Shown here: piece after piece, positions 8,284 through 15,953 of the stretch | How positions within the stretch are numbered: the stretch's first letter is position 1 | How the letters are laid out: each line of letters begins with the position of its first letter | DNA from: Opitutales bacterium | Lineage (GTDB): Bacteria > Verrucomicrobiota > Verrucomicrobiia > Opitutales > UBA953 | Direction: 5' to 3' | Assembly: GCA_017935025.1 (NCBI GenBank) | Contig: JAGBIL010000013.1 | Span: forward strand, 1 to 64,000 | DNA length: 64,000 nucleotides | The notes under the pieces: generated by a model | What the model was told of the DNA's origin: nothing | What the model saw: only the letters and a program-made list of their open reading frames with translations | Databases searched by the model: none | Position numbers and translations under genes: made by a program

Positions 8284-9288
8284 TTATTGAACTTCGGAGA
8301 GAACAACGCGGAACCCGAGGTAGTCGTTGCGAAACTCCGGCGAATTGAAGTACCAAAACGACGACTCGCAGTAGTACGCGCTGTTGTTCCAACTGCCACC
8401 CCGAAACACGCGGTTCGAGCCGCGCGGGGTAGACGTCCACTCCCACACGTTCCCGTGCATATCGTAAAGCCCGAATGCGTTCGGAACTTTTTGCCCGACG
8501 GGATGCGTTTTCCGGTCGCTGTTCCCGCCATACCAGCCCGCTCGCGCCAAATCCGCTTCCGTATCTCCCGTGTAATATTTTGTCGTCGTTCCCGCGCGGC
8601 AAGCATGCTCCCATTCATCCGAGGTCGGTAGACGGTATTCCTGATTCATCGAAATCCGCCCCAAAGCGCGTTCCCGTTCCGTCAGCTTTTTACAAAATTC
8701 CACGGCATCGTCCCACGAAACATTTTCTACGGGAAGATTTTCGCCTTTGAATTCCGACGGATTTCTACCCATTACGGATCGATATTGTTTCTGCGTAACC
8801 TCGTATTTTCCAAACGCGTAGTTGCGCCCCGGGATTTTCACCGTTACAGGAACACCGAACATCGCGACGGAATTTTTAATTAAATTTTTGAGCACGTCGT
8901 TTTCCCAAGCGATAGCGTTCTTCGCAAGAACGGTATCTGTGTCACTGAGTTTTTCGGACGTAACCATTCCCGCCTTGTGCTTGAAAAAAGCATCTTTGAT
9001 CGTGTTCGCCCACTCTGATTCGCGTTTTTCGAGTTCCGCGATTTTTTCGGAAAGTGCGCAATAGCCGGCATCGTCATCGAGCGCACGATTCTTCACGCGC
9101 AGATCTTCTGCGAGTGATTCGCGGAGCTTTTGCGTTTCCGCGCAATCCTTGCGGAAGCGTTCAAACACGGTCTGAGATTCCGGCATGTATTGCCGCGCAA
9201 ATTCTTCGTGGTTTTCCGGTGCCGCAAACACGGGAACACCAATCGTCGCAACCACGGCAAAAAGGATGGATTTGAATAAAGTTTTCAT
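8284..9288 (-). CDS. DGR target: exported FGE-sulfatase/C-type-lectin-fold variable protein
   Basis: 334 aa from ATG at 9288 with signal peptide MKTLFKSILFAVVATIGVPVFAAP. Residues about 25-125 are helical and charged (coiled-coil-like). Residues about 140-334 form a formylglycine-generating-enzyme-like (SUMF1, CLec-fold) domain: FGKYEVTQKQYRSVMG, VENVSWDDAVEFCKKL, YRLPTSDEWEHACRAG, NAFGLYDMHGNVWEW, RVFRGGSWNN, LGFRVV. The final 47 codons are the VR. The CLec fold is the standard scaffold for DGR-diversified binding surfaces; variable residues would form the ligand site. The FGE catalytic cysteines are not evident, so binding rather than catalysis is likely. The ligand is unknown. Confidence 0.92.
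   Translation of the reverse strand: MKTLFKSILFAVVATIGVPVFAAPENHEEFARQYMPESQTVFERFRKDCAETQKLRESLAEDLRVKNRALDDDAGYCALSEKIAELEKRESEWANTIKDAFFKHKAGMVTSEKLSDTDTVLAKNAIAWENDVLKNLIKNSVAMFGVPVTVKIPGRNYAFGKYEVTQKQYRSVMGRNPSEFKGENLPVENVSWDDAVEFCKKLTERERALGRISMNQEYRLPTSDEWEHACRAGTTTKYYTGDTEADLARAGWYGGNSDRKTHPVGQKVPNAFGLYDMHGNVWEWTSTPRGSNRVFRGGSWNNSAYYCESSFWYFNSPEFRNDYLGFRVVLSEVQ
8287..8428 (-). repeat. DGR variable repeat (VR)
   Basis: Matches TR 6620-6761. Compared with TR, 12 codons differ through adenine changes: Asn to Arg, Phe, Ser, Tyr, Tyr, Phe, Tyr, Phe, Phe, Asp, Tyr and Ile to Val, in order. The new residues are mostly aromatic. The framework (RGGSWNN, CESS, SPE, LGFR) is unchanged. Two non-adenine differences (8291, 8314) lie near the 3' end and probably mark the IMH. 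Confidence 0.95.
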
Positions 9289-9329
9289 AACGATTTTTTT
9301 AAATTTTGTTTGAAAAAAGGGTTTGTGTG

Positions 9330-9540
9330 TCAAAAGCCCCAACGGGACGAAATTGGTCTGCGTAGGGTGGATCCCTACGGAACGAACGAAAAAAACATTG
9401 AGCTCTGAAAGAGCGACATTGCCATGCGTAGAGCACAATTACGCCCTTTCAGGGCTTTGTTTTTTTTTATTTCTGATTCGCAGGGTTTCGCTTCGCTCCA
9501 CCCTGCGCTGACCAATTTCGCGCCTTTGGCGCTTTGAACG
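9330..9540. repeat. Cluster of short intergenic repeats
   Basis: The spacer upstream of the DGR target contains inverted pairs: CGTAGGG/CCCTACG (9361-9379), CTCTGAAAGAG (9402-9412) and CCCTTTCAGGG (9446-9456), and GCAGGGTTTCG...CCACCCTGC (9480-9506). No coding frame with family resemblance is seen. Similar words (CCCTACGCTCACGCGCAGGG) recur near 12027-12045, so these are members of a dispersed repeat family. Confidence 0.45.
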
Positions 9541-9553
9541 GATTTGCATCTAA

Positions 9554-10189
9554 TTATTCTTTGGCAAATTCCGCGTCTGTGGTAGCGAGTTCGTCCGGCG
9601 TAATCGCGCCAATCTTAAATTGCGAATAAAAATCCGTCAGCTTGTAGCGCAAATACCAGTATTCCGTAGCCAGATCCAACCAACGGTTACCCGCCGCTTG
9701 GAAGATATCGTTTGTTTCCAAATCAATATTTTCCGACTGAAGAGATTTAGCAAGCTCTTTCAAATTCGCCTCCGCCTCAAGAAAAACGCTTCGCGCTTCC
9801 TTACACCGTTCCGCGAGCGTGGGCATTTGCTCTTCGCCGAAAGCGTCCAACAAGGCGCGTCCGCGGGAACGCTCTTCTTCAGAAAGTTTTTGTTCTGCCG
9901 GAAATATTTCCTCTTGAAAACGAGCTCGAATCGACTGCTTTTCCTGAATATTCAACGCCTTTTTCGCTTCCCGGCGTGCCGCTTCGCGACGCTCTTTTTC
10001 AAGACGCTGACGCTCCAGTTCCGCCAGACGTTCCTGTTCGAGGCGTTCTTTTTCCAAACGTTCCCGCTCAATTTTCTCTATGCGAGCTTTTTCCGCAGTA
10101 ATGCGTGCGCGTTCTGCCTCAGAAGCACACGACGCCAAAAACGGAAGCGTCGCAACGGCAAGAATAGCTAATAGGTTATTTGTTTTCAT
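9554..10189 (-). CDS. Coiled-coil lipoprotein
   Basis: 211 aa with a lipoprotein signal: MKTNNLLAILAVATLPFLASC, lipobox LASC with Cys21 as the acylated residue. Residues about 25-85 are a highly charged Arg/Glu heptad region (repeats of ERLEKERLEQ type), a long coiled coil; the rest is helical. Probably an envelope-anchored structural protein. It lies 265 bp upstream of the DGR target on the same strand and belongs to a run of three exported or membrane proteins. No family recognised. Confidence 0.75.
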   Translation of the reverse strand: MKTNNLLAILAVATLPFLASCASEAERARITAEKARIEKIERERLEKERLEQERLAELERQRLEKERREAARREAKKALNIQEKQSIRARFQEEIFPAEQKLSEEERSRGRALLDAFGEEQMPTLAERCKEARSVFLEAEANLKELAKSLQSENIDLETNDIFQAAGNRWLDLATEYWYLRYKLTDFYSQFKIGAITPDELATTDAEFAKE

Positions 10190-10214
10190 AAGAGGTTTAG
10201 TTTTCGATTTTTTC

Positions 10215-11000
10215 TTATTCTTCGGGACTATCCTGTTTCTCTTGAATTACGGAGCTTTTACATTTCCGAGACAAAATCCGCACAACAATCGCCGACACAA
10301 CAACGAATACTGTCGGCGTCCAAAATTGAGACTGTATAAATTCACAGAGAAGACTCCACGCCTTCGACCAGAATTCAGAAGGAACGAACAAGGAATGGAC
10401 AACGCCGGCAACCATCCAAAACGATAACGAAATGATTCCGAGAACAATGTTGATTTTCGAAACAGAATACGCGCCTCCTTCAAATTTAATGAGGGAATTA
10501 CTGAATTTTCCCTTTTCAAGGGCTTTTAAGTATCCGTGTGCAAAACCGTATTTTGAAAATACGACAAGTTTGTCGCTTGAGCATTTCACTTCCGCCTTTT
10601 TAACATAGTCGTCAATAAAGCTAAAAAGCGTGTGTTCATACTTTTCCTGCCATACCTTGGACCCTTTCATCATCATAATCCAAAGAGCAGAAAAAAGGAC
10701 TCCGAAAAATGAAATTCCGACACAAACAAAATTCAGAGTAGAATCCGCAAAGGCTCCGTTCTCACAGAAACACGCGGAATCAAAGAATTTCAATAACGTA
10801 TTCCCGTAGCCGGCAAAAACCAACCCGAGAAGAGCTGCAAGAAAAATCGATCTTTGCCAAAGTCGGCTAATCTCGCTGTTCATCGAATCGTGAAAGTAAT
10901 CGAGGCATTTTTCGGCAAGTTTTTTCGCAATCATTTCTTTCTCCTCTGAATCTTTGTCCTCAGAAGAAACGTTCTTTTCCGGATTTTGATTATCGCTCAT
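10215..11000 (-). CDS. Four-helix membrane protein, unknown function
   Basis: 261 aa. Acidic cytoplasmic N-terminus (1-45), then four hydrophobic segments at about 50-69, 88-111, 183-206 and 227-246, with a soluble loop of about 70 residues between helices 2 and 3 and a basic tail (SRKCKSS). Topology suggests both ends in the cytoplasm. No family recognised. The stop of the upstream gene (11006) is 5 bp before this start, so the two are co-transcribed. Confidence 0.7.
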   Translation of the reverse strand: MSDNQNPEKNVSSEDKDSEEKEMIAKKLAEKCLDYFHDSMNSEISRLWQRSIFLAALLGLVFAGYGNTLLKFFDSACFCENGAFADSTLNFVCVGISFFGVLFSALWIMMMKGSKVWQEKYEHTLFSFIDDYVKKAEVKCSSDKLVVFSKYGFAHGYLKALEKGKFSNSLIKFEGGAYSVSKINIVLGIISLSFWMVAGVVHSLFVPSEFWSKAWSLLCEFIQSQFWTPTVFVVVSAIVVRILSRKCKSSVIQEKQDSPEE

Positions 11001-11005
11001 TGCTT

Positions 11006-11770
11006 TTATTCTCCTTCGAGGAATTCCTCGGCGGATTGTTTGCGCTCGGCATCGGGATCTTCTTCCGTGATATCGTCGAGCGAGAGTTTCGTCGGGTCTT
11101 CCGAAAGTTCGAGCTGCATATCCTTGATGGTGCCGAGAACGTTCGTCAGTTCGTCGATTTCGCCGAGCGCTTCATTCATTTTCACCTGCTCGAGTTGCAG
11201 AACCAGCTTACGGCGAATCGAACGCAGTTCCCGCGTTTTCGTTTTCAAAACGCCTTGGCGAATTTTCACTTTTTTGACAACGACGCTGTTCGTCTTCTTC
11301 TGGCTTTTCGCGAGTTCGACGCGTTCGAGCGCGTCGGCGACTTTGTCGGCAAGATCTTCTTCGGAAAGTTCAAAACCGTTGATCTCGACCGGGAACGCGT
11401 CGTTTTCTTTCGCGATTTTGTACTGCTTTTTCGCTTCGTCCAAAAACTTCGTGTAGCGGCGAATCGTGCTTTCGGCTTCGGAAACTTTACGCTCCGCCTG
11501 TTTTTTCAGGCGAATGAACGCGATTTCCTGCGCCTCGATTTTGTCTTTCAGCAAATCGCACGCGCCGATGGTTTCCTGCAGGAAAAGCACGGGTTTGTCG
11601 CGGATGTTTTCCGGTGTCCACGTCGAGTCTTGCCGCTCGCGTTCCCGCCGCTCGGCTTCGCGCACGATGCGCGGCTTACGCTCGTTTGTCCACAACGATG
11701 CGGATGCGGGAACGGCGGAAAGCGCCGTCGCCGCGAAGGTTAACAGAATAAGAATTTTTGATGATTTCAT
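11006..11770 (-). CDS. Exported coiled-coil protein
   Basis: 254 aa from ATG at 11770; an upstream in-frame ATG would precede the signal peptide and was rejected. Signal peptide MKSSKILILLTFAATALSAVPASAS. The mature protein is almost entirely charged helix (about residues 65-220), with acidic C-terminus EEDPDAERKQSAEEFLEGE. No catalytic motif. It heads the operon with the four-helix membrane protein. A periplasmic scaffold role is only a guess. Confidence 0.7.
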   Translation of the reverse strand: MKSSKILILLTFAATALSAVPASASLWTNERKPRIVREAERRERERQDSTWTPENIRDKPVLFLQETIGACDLLKDKIEAQEIAFIRLKKQAERKVSEAESTIRRYTKFLDEAKKQYKIAKENDAFPVEINGFELSEEDLADKVADALERVELAKSQKKTNSVVVKKVKIRQGVLKTKTRELRSIRRKLVLQLEQVKMNEALGEIDELTNVLGTIKDMQLELSEDPTKLSLDDITEEDPDAERKQSAEEFLEGE

Positions 11771-11829
11771 AAGTGATCGTTTTGAAGTTGAAAGAGACTT
11801 TTTCCGCGGGAAGGTTTTCCTTGCGTTTT

Positions 11830-11867
11830 GTCCCAATTTATGAGTGGGATTTTCGCAAAAAAAAAAA
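11830..11867 (-). repeat. Leader repeat, copy 2
   Basis: Minus-strand reading: eleven T, GCGAAAATCCCA, 7-nt spacer, AAATTGGGAC. The CCCA/TGGG arms pair. It lies 60 bp upstream of the exported coiled-coil gene start, the same relation as copies 1 and 3 to their PEP-CTERM genes. Confidence 0.45.
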
Positions 11868-12047
11868 CTCGGTTTGCAAGCTCCTTTTCGCAAATTTTGG
11901 AAATTCCGTGTGTTTCCGAGAATTCCGTGGCTCTAAAAAAATCGCGCGTTCCCGTGGAAGAGTCTCCGCGCGTCATTCGGCTTTGTTTCGCCTTTTCAAG
12001 GCTCGTTGTTTTTTTCGTTTCCTATCCCTACGCTCACGCGCAGGGTT

Positions 12048-12206
12048 TTAGAACATAACGCCTCTTCGAGGCTCTGAGTTCCCGCACAACTCAAATATAA
12101 CGGCGCAGGTTTTAGGACATAACGCATCTCCGAGGCTTTGAGTTAGTAGCCGACAATCTCACTCATCTTCGTGTTTTAGAACATAACGCTCTCCGAGGCT
12201 TTGAGT
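12048..12206. repeat. Three-copy short repeat
   Basis: Three near-identical units of about 33 bp (12048-12080, 12112-12144, 12174-12206), sharing GAACATAACG, then CTC(T/C)CGAGGCT and TTGAGTT, with variable 30-bp spacers. Each unit contains a small inverted pair (CCTC/GAGG). A diverged relative is at about 33795-33825. No coding potential. Confidence 0.65.
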
Positions 12207-12321
12207 TTCCTAAAAAAGGGAAAAATCACACGTTCGGGCCATCTCCCGCATAAAATAAACACCATTCCCGCGCCGACAAAAACGTTTGGGACAGGAATGA
12301 GTAAAAACCGCTTCGCCGGGC

Positions 12322-13119
12322 TTACGATTTTGTCCGGGCTTTTTTGCGGGCGAGAAATCCGGCTCCGGGGCGTTTGGTTTTCGTCGAAACCCAAGGCAAA
12401 ATTTGCGCTGCAAGCTCCGCCGGAGAAAAACGCAAAACCGCTCCTTCCGGTTCCGGAATGTGGAAAAGATGCCCGCAACGCGAAATCATGTCTGCGGGAA
12501 CGCCGTTTTCGTCGCCGCTCAAAAACAGCGCCACCGTTTTTCCCGGGAACGTCGGCACGACGGAATAATCAATTTTCCGGCCGCCCCGGCGCACCAGCCC
12601 GACAACAAAAAACTTCTCGCTCATCATGCGCAACATTCCTGCCATCGATTCCGTGCGATAGATTTTCACGGATTCCAACGCGCCCTCGCTCAAACTCCAC
12701 GTCCGCGAGTTTTCGAGCGCGGGAACGGTTACTTTTTCGTCCGCGACGACACGCGTTACGCCGCAAATTGCCGCCACGCGCACAATCGACGCCAGCTGCG
12801 CCGCGTCCGACAAATTTTCGAGAAAAATCACTTTTTCGCCCGCCGCGTGCCAATCGTCGCGCATCACGGGCTTCACCTGCGCGGGAACGGGGCGCTCCGT
12901 CCGCGCGACGATTCCGCCGTGCTTCGCCGTTCCCACAATTTTCAACAATTCCGCAGAGGCGACTTCGTGCCACGCGCAACGTTCCCGCGAAGTTTTTTCA
13001 CGCAAATCCGAGAAAAATTTTGCGCGTTTTTCGTCGACAAAAATGTCCCGCAACGCCGCCGGGCGCATCTCCGCACACGCTTCAACCGCCGCACGCCCGA
13101 AAAGAATAATTTCCGACAT
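12322..13119 (-). CDS. TrmH/SpoU-family RNA 2'-O-methyltransferase
   Basis: 265 aa. N-terminal substrate-binding domain (ILFGRAAVEACAEM...) followed by the SPOUT knot: EKVIFLENLSDAAQLASIVRVAAICGV (motif 1, about 116-142), ALFLSGDENGVPADMISRC (motif 2, about 205-223) and IPEPEGAVLRFSPAELAAQIL (motif 3). The usual motif 1 Asn-Arg (NxxNxGxixR) reads DAAQLASIVR, a deviation at the Asn. SAM-dependent ribose methylation of rRNA or tRNA is expected; the target is unknown. Followed directly by ftsK on the same strand 11 bp upstream. Confidence 0.8.
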   Translation of the reverse strand: MSEIILFGRAAVEACAEMRPAALRDIFVDEKRAKFFSDLREKTSRERCAWHEVASAELLKIVGTAKHGGIVARTERPVPAQVKPVMRDDWHAAGEKVIFLENLSDAAQLASIVRVAAICGVTRVVADEKVTVPALENSRTWSLSEGALESVKIYRTESMAGMLRMMSEKFFVVGLVRRGGRKIDYSVVPTFPGKTVALFLSGDENGVPADMISRCGHLFHIPEPEGAVLRFSPAELAAQILPWVSTKTKRPGAGFLARKKARTKS

Positions 13120-13130
13120 CGTTTTTCCCC

Positions 13131-15947
13131 TTATTCGTAAATTTCACGCTGCTTGTTCGGCCCCATGTCCGGACCGACTTTGCCCTGCTCTTCGAGAATA
13201 TCGATGATTTTCGCGGCGCGGTTGTAGCCGATTCCGAGCTTGCGTTGGAGATTGGAAATGGAAGCGCGCTTCGTCGTGCGGATAACGTCCCACGCCTTGC
13301 CGACCAAATCGTCGCGCGAATCGGAAATTGTGCTTCCTCCGGCATCGCCCTCTTCGTCCTCGGCGGCGTAGCTGTCGATGGCGGAAGTAACATCGTCCGC
13401 GTATTTCGGTTTGCCGTTTTTCTCGGCGAGGAATTTGACGATTTCTTCAATTTCCTCTTCGGAAACCCACACGCCCTGCGCGCGTTGCGGGAACGGCGAG
13501 CCGGGCCCGAGCACGAGCATATCGCCCTTGCCGATGAGTGTTTCCGCGCCGGTTTCGTCGAGAATAATGCGCGAGTTCGTTCCCGAGGTTACGCGCAGAG
13601 CGATTCGCGTGCCCAAATTGGCTTTGATGAGGCCGGTAACGGTTTTGGCATCCGGACGCTGCGTCGCGAGAATGAGGTGAATTCCGGCGGCGCGGGCTTT
13701 CGCCGTGAGGCGTGCCACGCCGGTTTCGATTTCCGCCGCGTTTTGCGCCATGATGTCGGCAAATTCGTCGATAACGCAAACGATGTAAGACATCTTTTTC
13801 TTTCCGCGAAGTTCGTCGAGCACGCCTTCGTCGCGCGGGACGGAAATATTCGCGGGAACGGCGGATTCGGTACCGTTTTCGGCGGGAAGATTTTGCACGC
13901 CTTCAAACGCATTTTCGTTGTCGGCGGCGGCGGCGAGCTCTGCAAGGCGGGCGGCTTCGGCTTTGTCCTTTTCGATTTTCGCGTTATAACCGACGATGTT
14001 GCGCACGCCGGCTTCCTGCAGGAGCAGATAACGGCGTTCCATTTCGTCAATCAGCCATTTGAGCGCACCGGGAGCGCGTTTCATGTCCGTAATGACGGGA
14101 ATGAGCATATGCGGCGCATCGTTGTAAACCTGCAGTTCGACGACTTTCGGGTCAATCATCACGAGGCGTACGTCTTCCGGCGCGGAGTGGTAAAGAATCG
14201 ACGTAATAATTCCGTTCAGGCAAACGGATTTCCCGGAACCGGAAGAACCCGCGATAAGCCCGTGCGGCATTTTCGCGAGGTCGATCAAAACCGGTTTTCC
14301 CGTAACGTCTTTCCCGAGCACGGCGGGAATCTCCATACGGTTTTCGTGCCACGCCTTGGATTCGAGCACTTCGCGGATGAGCACCGGCGTCGCCTTTTTG
14401 TTCGGCACTTCAATCCCGATTGTTCCGTTTTCGGGAACGGGAGCGAGACGCGCGGACTGCACGTGTAGCGCCATCGCAACGTTGGTTTGGAAATTGAGAA
14501 TACGCTCCGCCTTCACGCCAGCGCCGGGAACGATTTCGTAGCGCGTAATCGTCGGACCGACCTTTGCCGACTGCATTGTCGCGGCGCAGTTAAATTCCGA
14601 AAGCACGCGAATGATTTCCTGCCCGCGCGCCTCGTAATCTTCGTTTTGCGCGGATGCGTCCGCCTTCGGAGCGGCGAGTAAATCAAGCGGCGGGAACACG
14701 TAATTTCCGCGTTCCGGGAACACGCTTGCGTCTTCGGCGCGCTCAAGCGTTTCGGCGGCGACGACATCGATCGTGCCCGGCGCAACGGTTTCCTGCGGCT
14801 CCACGGGAACGGGAACCGGAATTTCCGGCGCGGGAACGGCCGTCGGCGGCAACGCCGAGAATTTTTCCTCTTCGTCGATACGCTTTGCTTCATCGTCAAA
14901 ATCGATCGGAGTCAGCGTTGCGCCGGACGGAAGTTCCTCAAATACGGGAGCGGCTTCTTCCGGGATTGCGTCCTCGTCCACGGGAACGGAGGAAAAATCT
15001 TCGTTTTCGGTTTCTGCGCCGTCAAATTCTGCGGGAACGCCGGCGGCATTTTCGTCAAAATCCTCTTCGTTTTCGGCTTCGGAATCGTCTTCCGCCGCGT
15101 TCCCGTCGGGTTCGGACGCTTCGCGATTTTTGCGAAGTTTCTCCTGCGCGGCGAAATACGCCTTGCGTTGCGCCTCGCGTTGGCGCGCCTGATGTTCTTT
15201 CCATTGGCGGCGGTTTTCAAAATATTTTTTCACGCCGTCGAAACAGCGGTTCACGAGGTTTGCAATCGTTTTTTGCGGCGCAGCAACAATCAGCCCGAGC
15301 ACGCAGAAAACATATACGCAGACCAGAAAGACCACGCTTCCGACAACGCCGATAAACGGATTGAAAATATCGTTGAACAGCACTTTCCCGAACCAACCGC
15401 CGGGACCGCACGCGCTCGGCATATACGGATGCGGCACGCGCGCCGCCGGATCAAAGCCGATCAGATCTTTCGGGAAAACTTCGAGCAAGGTCGCGCCGGA
15501 GCAAAGCGCCAAAAACATCAGTAGCGTTTTCCACGAGAACGAAATATCCGCACGAAAACGCGCCGTGTAATACGCGAACAAAAACAGAAATACCGGGAAC
15601 ATGAACGCCGCCAACCCGAACATATAAAACGCGACCACGGCAATCGTCGCGCCGAGTTTGCCCATCGGGTTCGACAAATCCGCTTCCGTTGTTATCGCCA
15701 AATTCTGCAGCCAGCCTTTGTCGCCCCAAAGCGGCGGATTCCCGTCGCCGAAAAACGGTTGCCCGATTTCAAAAAGCATCAGCGACGCAAGCAGCAAAAG
15801 CCCGACGATAAGCGTCAGCAAAAAAAGAAGCGGCTGCGTGGTGCTGTTAAAGTTGCCCGCCGGCGCCGGTTGCGGCGTTTTTTCGCGGTGCGACGGAGCT
15901 TTGCCGTTCCCGCGCTTTGCGGAACGTGAATTTTTCGGTGTCGCCAT
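13131..15947 (-). CDS. ftsK: DNA translocase FtsK/SpoIIIE
   Basis: 938 aa. Four or five membrane helices in the first 230 residues (about 35-60, 95-125, 140-160, 200-225), then an acidic Pro/Glu-rich linker (about 270-440) and the motor: Walker A GSSGSGKS (about 570-577), Walker B VCVIDEFADIM, and ATQRPDAKTVTGLIKAN. The C-terminal winged-helix gamma domain (ISNLQRKLGIGYNRAAKIIDILEEQGKVGP) reads polarity sequences such as E. coli KOPS. It pumps chromosome ends through the closing septum and activates XerCD. Which sequence the gamma domain reads here is unknown. Confidence 0.95.
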   Translation of the reverse strand: MATPKNSRSAKRGNGKAPSHREKTPQPAPAGNFNSTTQPLLFLLTLIVGLLLLASLMLFEIGQPFFGDGNPPLWGDKGWLQNLAITTEADLSNPMGKLGATIAVVAFYMFGLAAFMFPVFLFLFAYYTARFRADISFSWKTLLMFLALCSGATLLEVFPKDLIGFDPAARVPHPYMPSACGPGGWFGKVLFNDIFNPFIGVVGSVVFLVCVYVFCVLGLIVAAPQKTIANLVNRCFDGVKKYFENRRQWKEHQARQREAQRKAYFAAQEKLRKNREASEPDGNAAEDDSEAENEEDFDENAAGVPAEFDGAETENEDFSSVPVDEDAIPEEAAPVFEELPSGATLTPIDFDDEAKRIDEEEKFSALPPTAVPAPEIPVPVPVEPQETVAPGTIDVVAAETLERAEDASVFPERGNYVFPPLDLLAAPKADASAQNEDYEARGQEIIRVLSEFNCAATMQSAKVGPTITRYEIVPGAGVKAERILNFQTNVAMALHVQSARLAPVPENGTIGIEVPNKKATPVLIREVLESKAWHENRMEIPAVLGKDVTGKPVLIDLAKMPHGLIAGSSGSGKSVCLNGIITSILYHSAPEDVRLVMIDPKVVELQVYNDAPHMLIPVITDMKRAPGALKWLIDEMERRYLLLQEAGVRNIVGYNAKIEKDKAEAARLAELAAAADNENAFEGVQNLPAENGTESAVPANISVPRDEGVLDELRGKKKMSYIVCVIDEFADIMAQNAAEIETGVARLTAKARAAGIHLILATQRPDAKTVTGLIKANLGTRIALRVTSGTNSRIILDETGAETLIGKGDMLVLGPGSPFPQRAQGVWVSEEEIEEIVKFLAEKNGKPKYADDVTSAIDSYAAEDEEGDAGGSTISDSRDDLVGKAWDVIRTTKRASISNLQRKLGIGYNRAAKIIDILEEQGKVGPDMGPNKQREIYE

Positions 15948-15953
15948 TTTTTC

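Larger units (their letters stand above)
6620..9288 (-). mobile_element. Diversity-generating retroelement (DGR) cassette
   Basis: In transcription order (minus strand): target protein with VR at its 3' end, inverted repeat, HRDC accessory gene, reverse transcriptase, template repeat. The TR/VR pair differs almost only at template adenines, the diagnostic sign of mutagenic retrohoming: TR RNA is copied by an adenine-infidelity RT and the cDNA replaces the VR. All parts appear intact. Only one VR is in the window. Confidence 0.95.
11771..12321. other. Repeat-rich intergenic region
   Basis: No gene supported. It holds leader repeat copy 2 (11830-11867), a segment shared with the spacers near 6314 and 33545, and a three-copy repeat (12048-12206). 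The remainder is AT-rich with T-runs. The promoter for the exported-protein operon to the left should lie within the first 150 bp. Confidence 0.5.

Noticed and set aside
7682-8614. 310-aa extension of the HRDC protein
   Set aside because: The extension runs through the VR and the GC-rich inverted repeat in another frame; the natural start is ATG 8188.
12048-12206. CRISPR array
   Set aside because: Only three imperfect units with partly similar spacers and no cas genes nearby.
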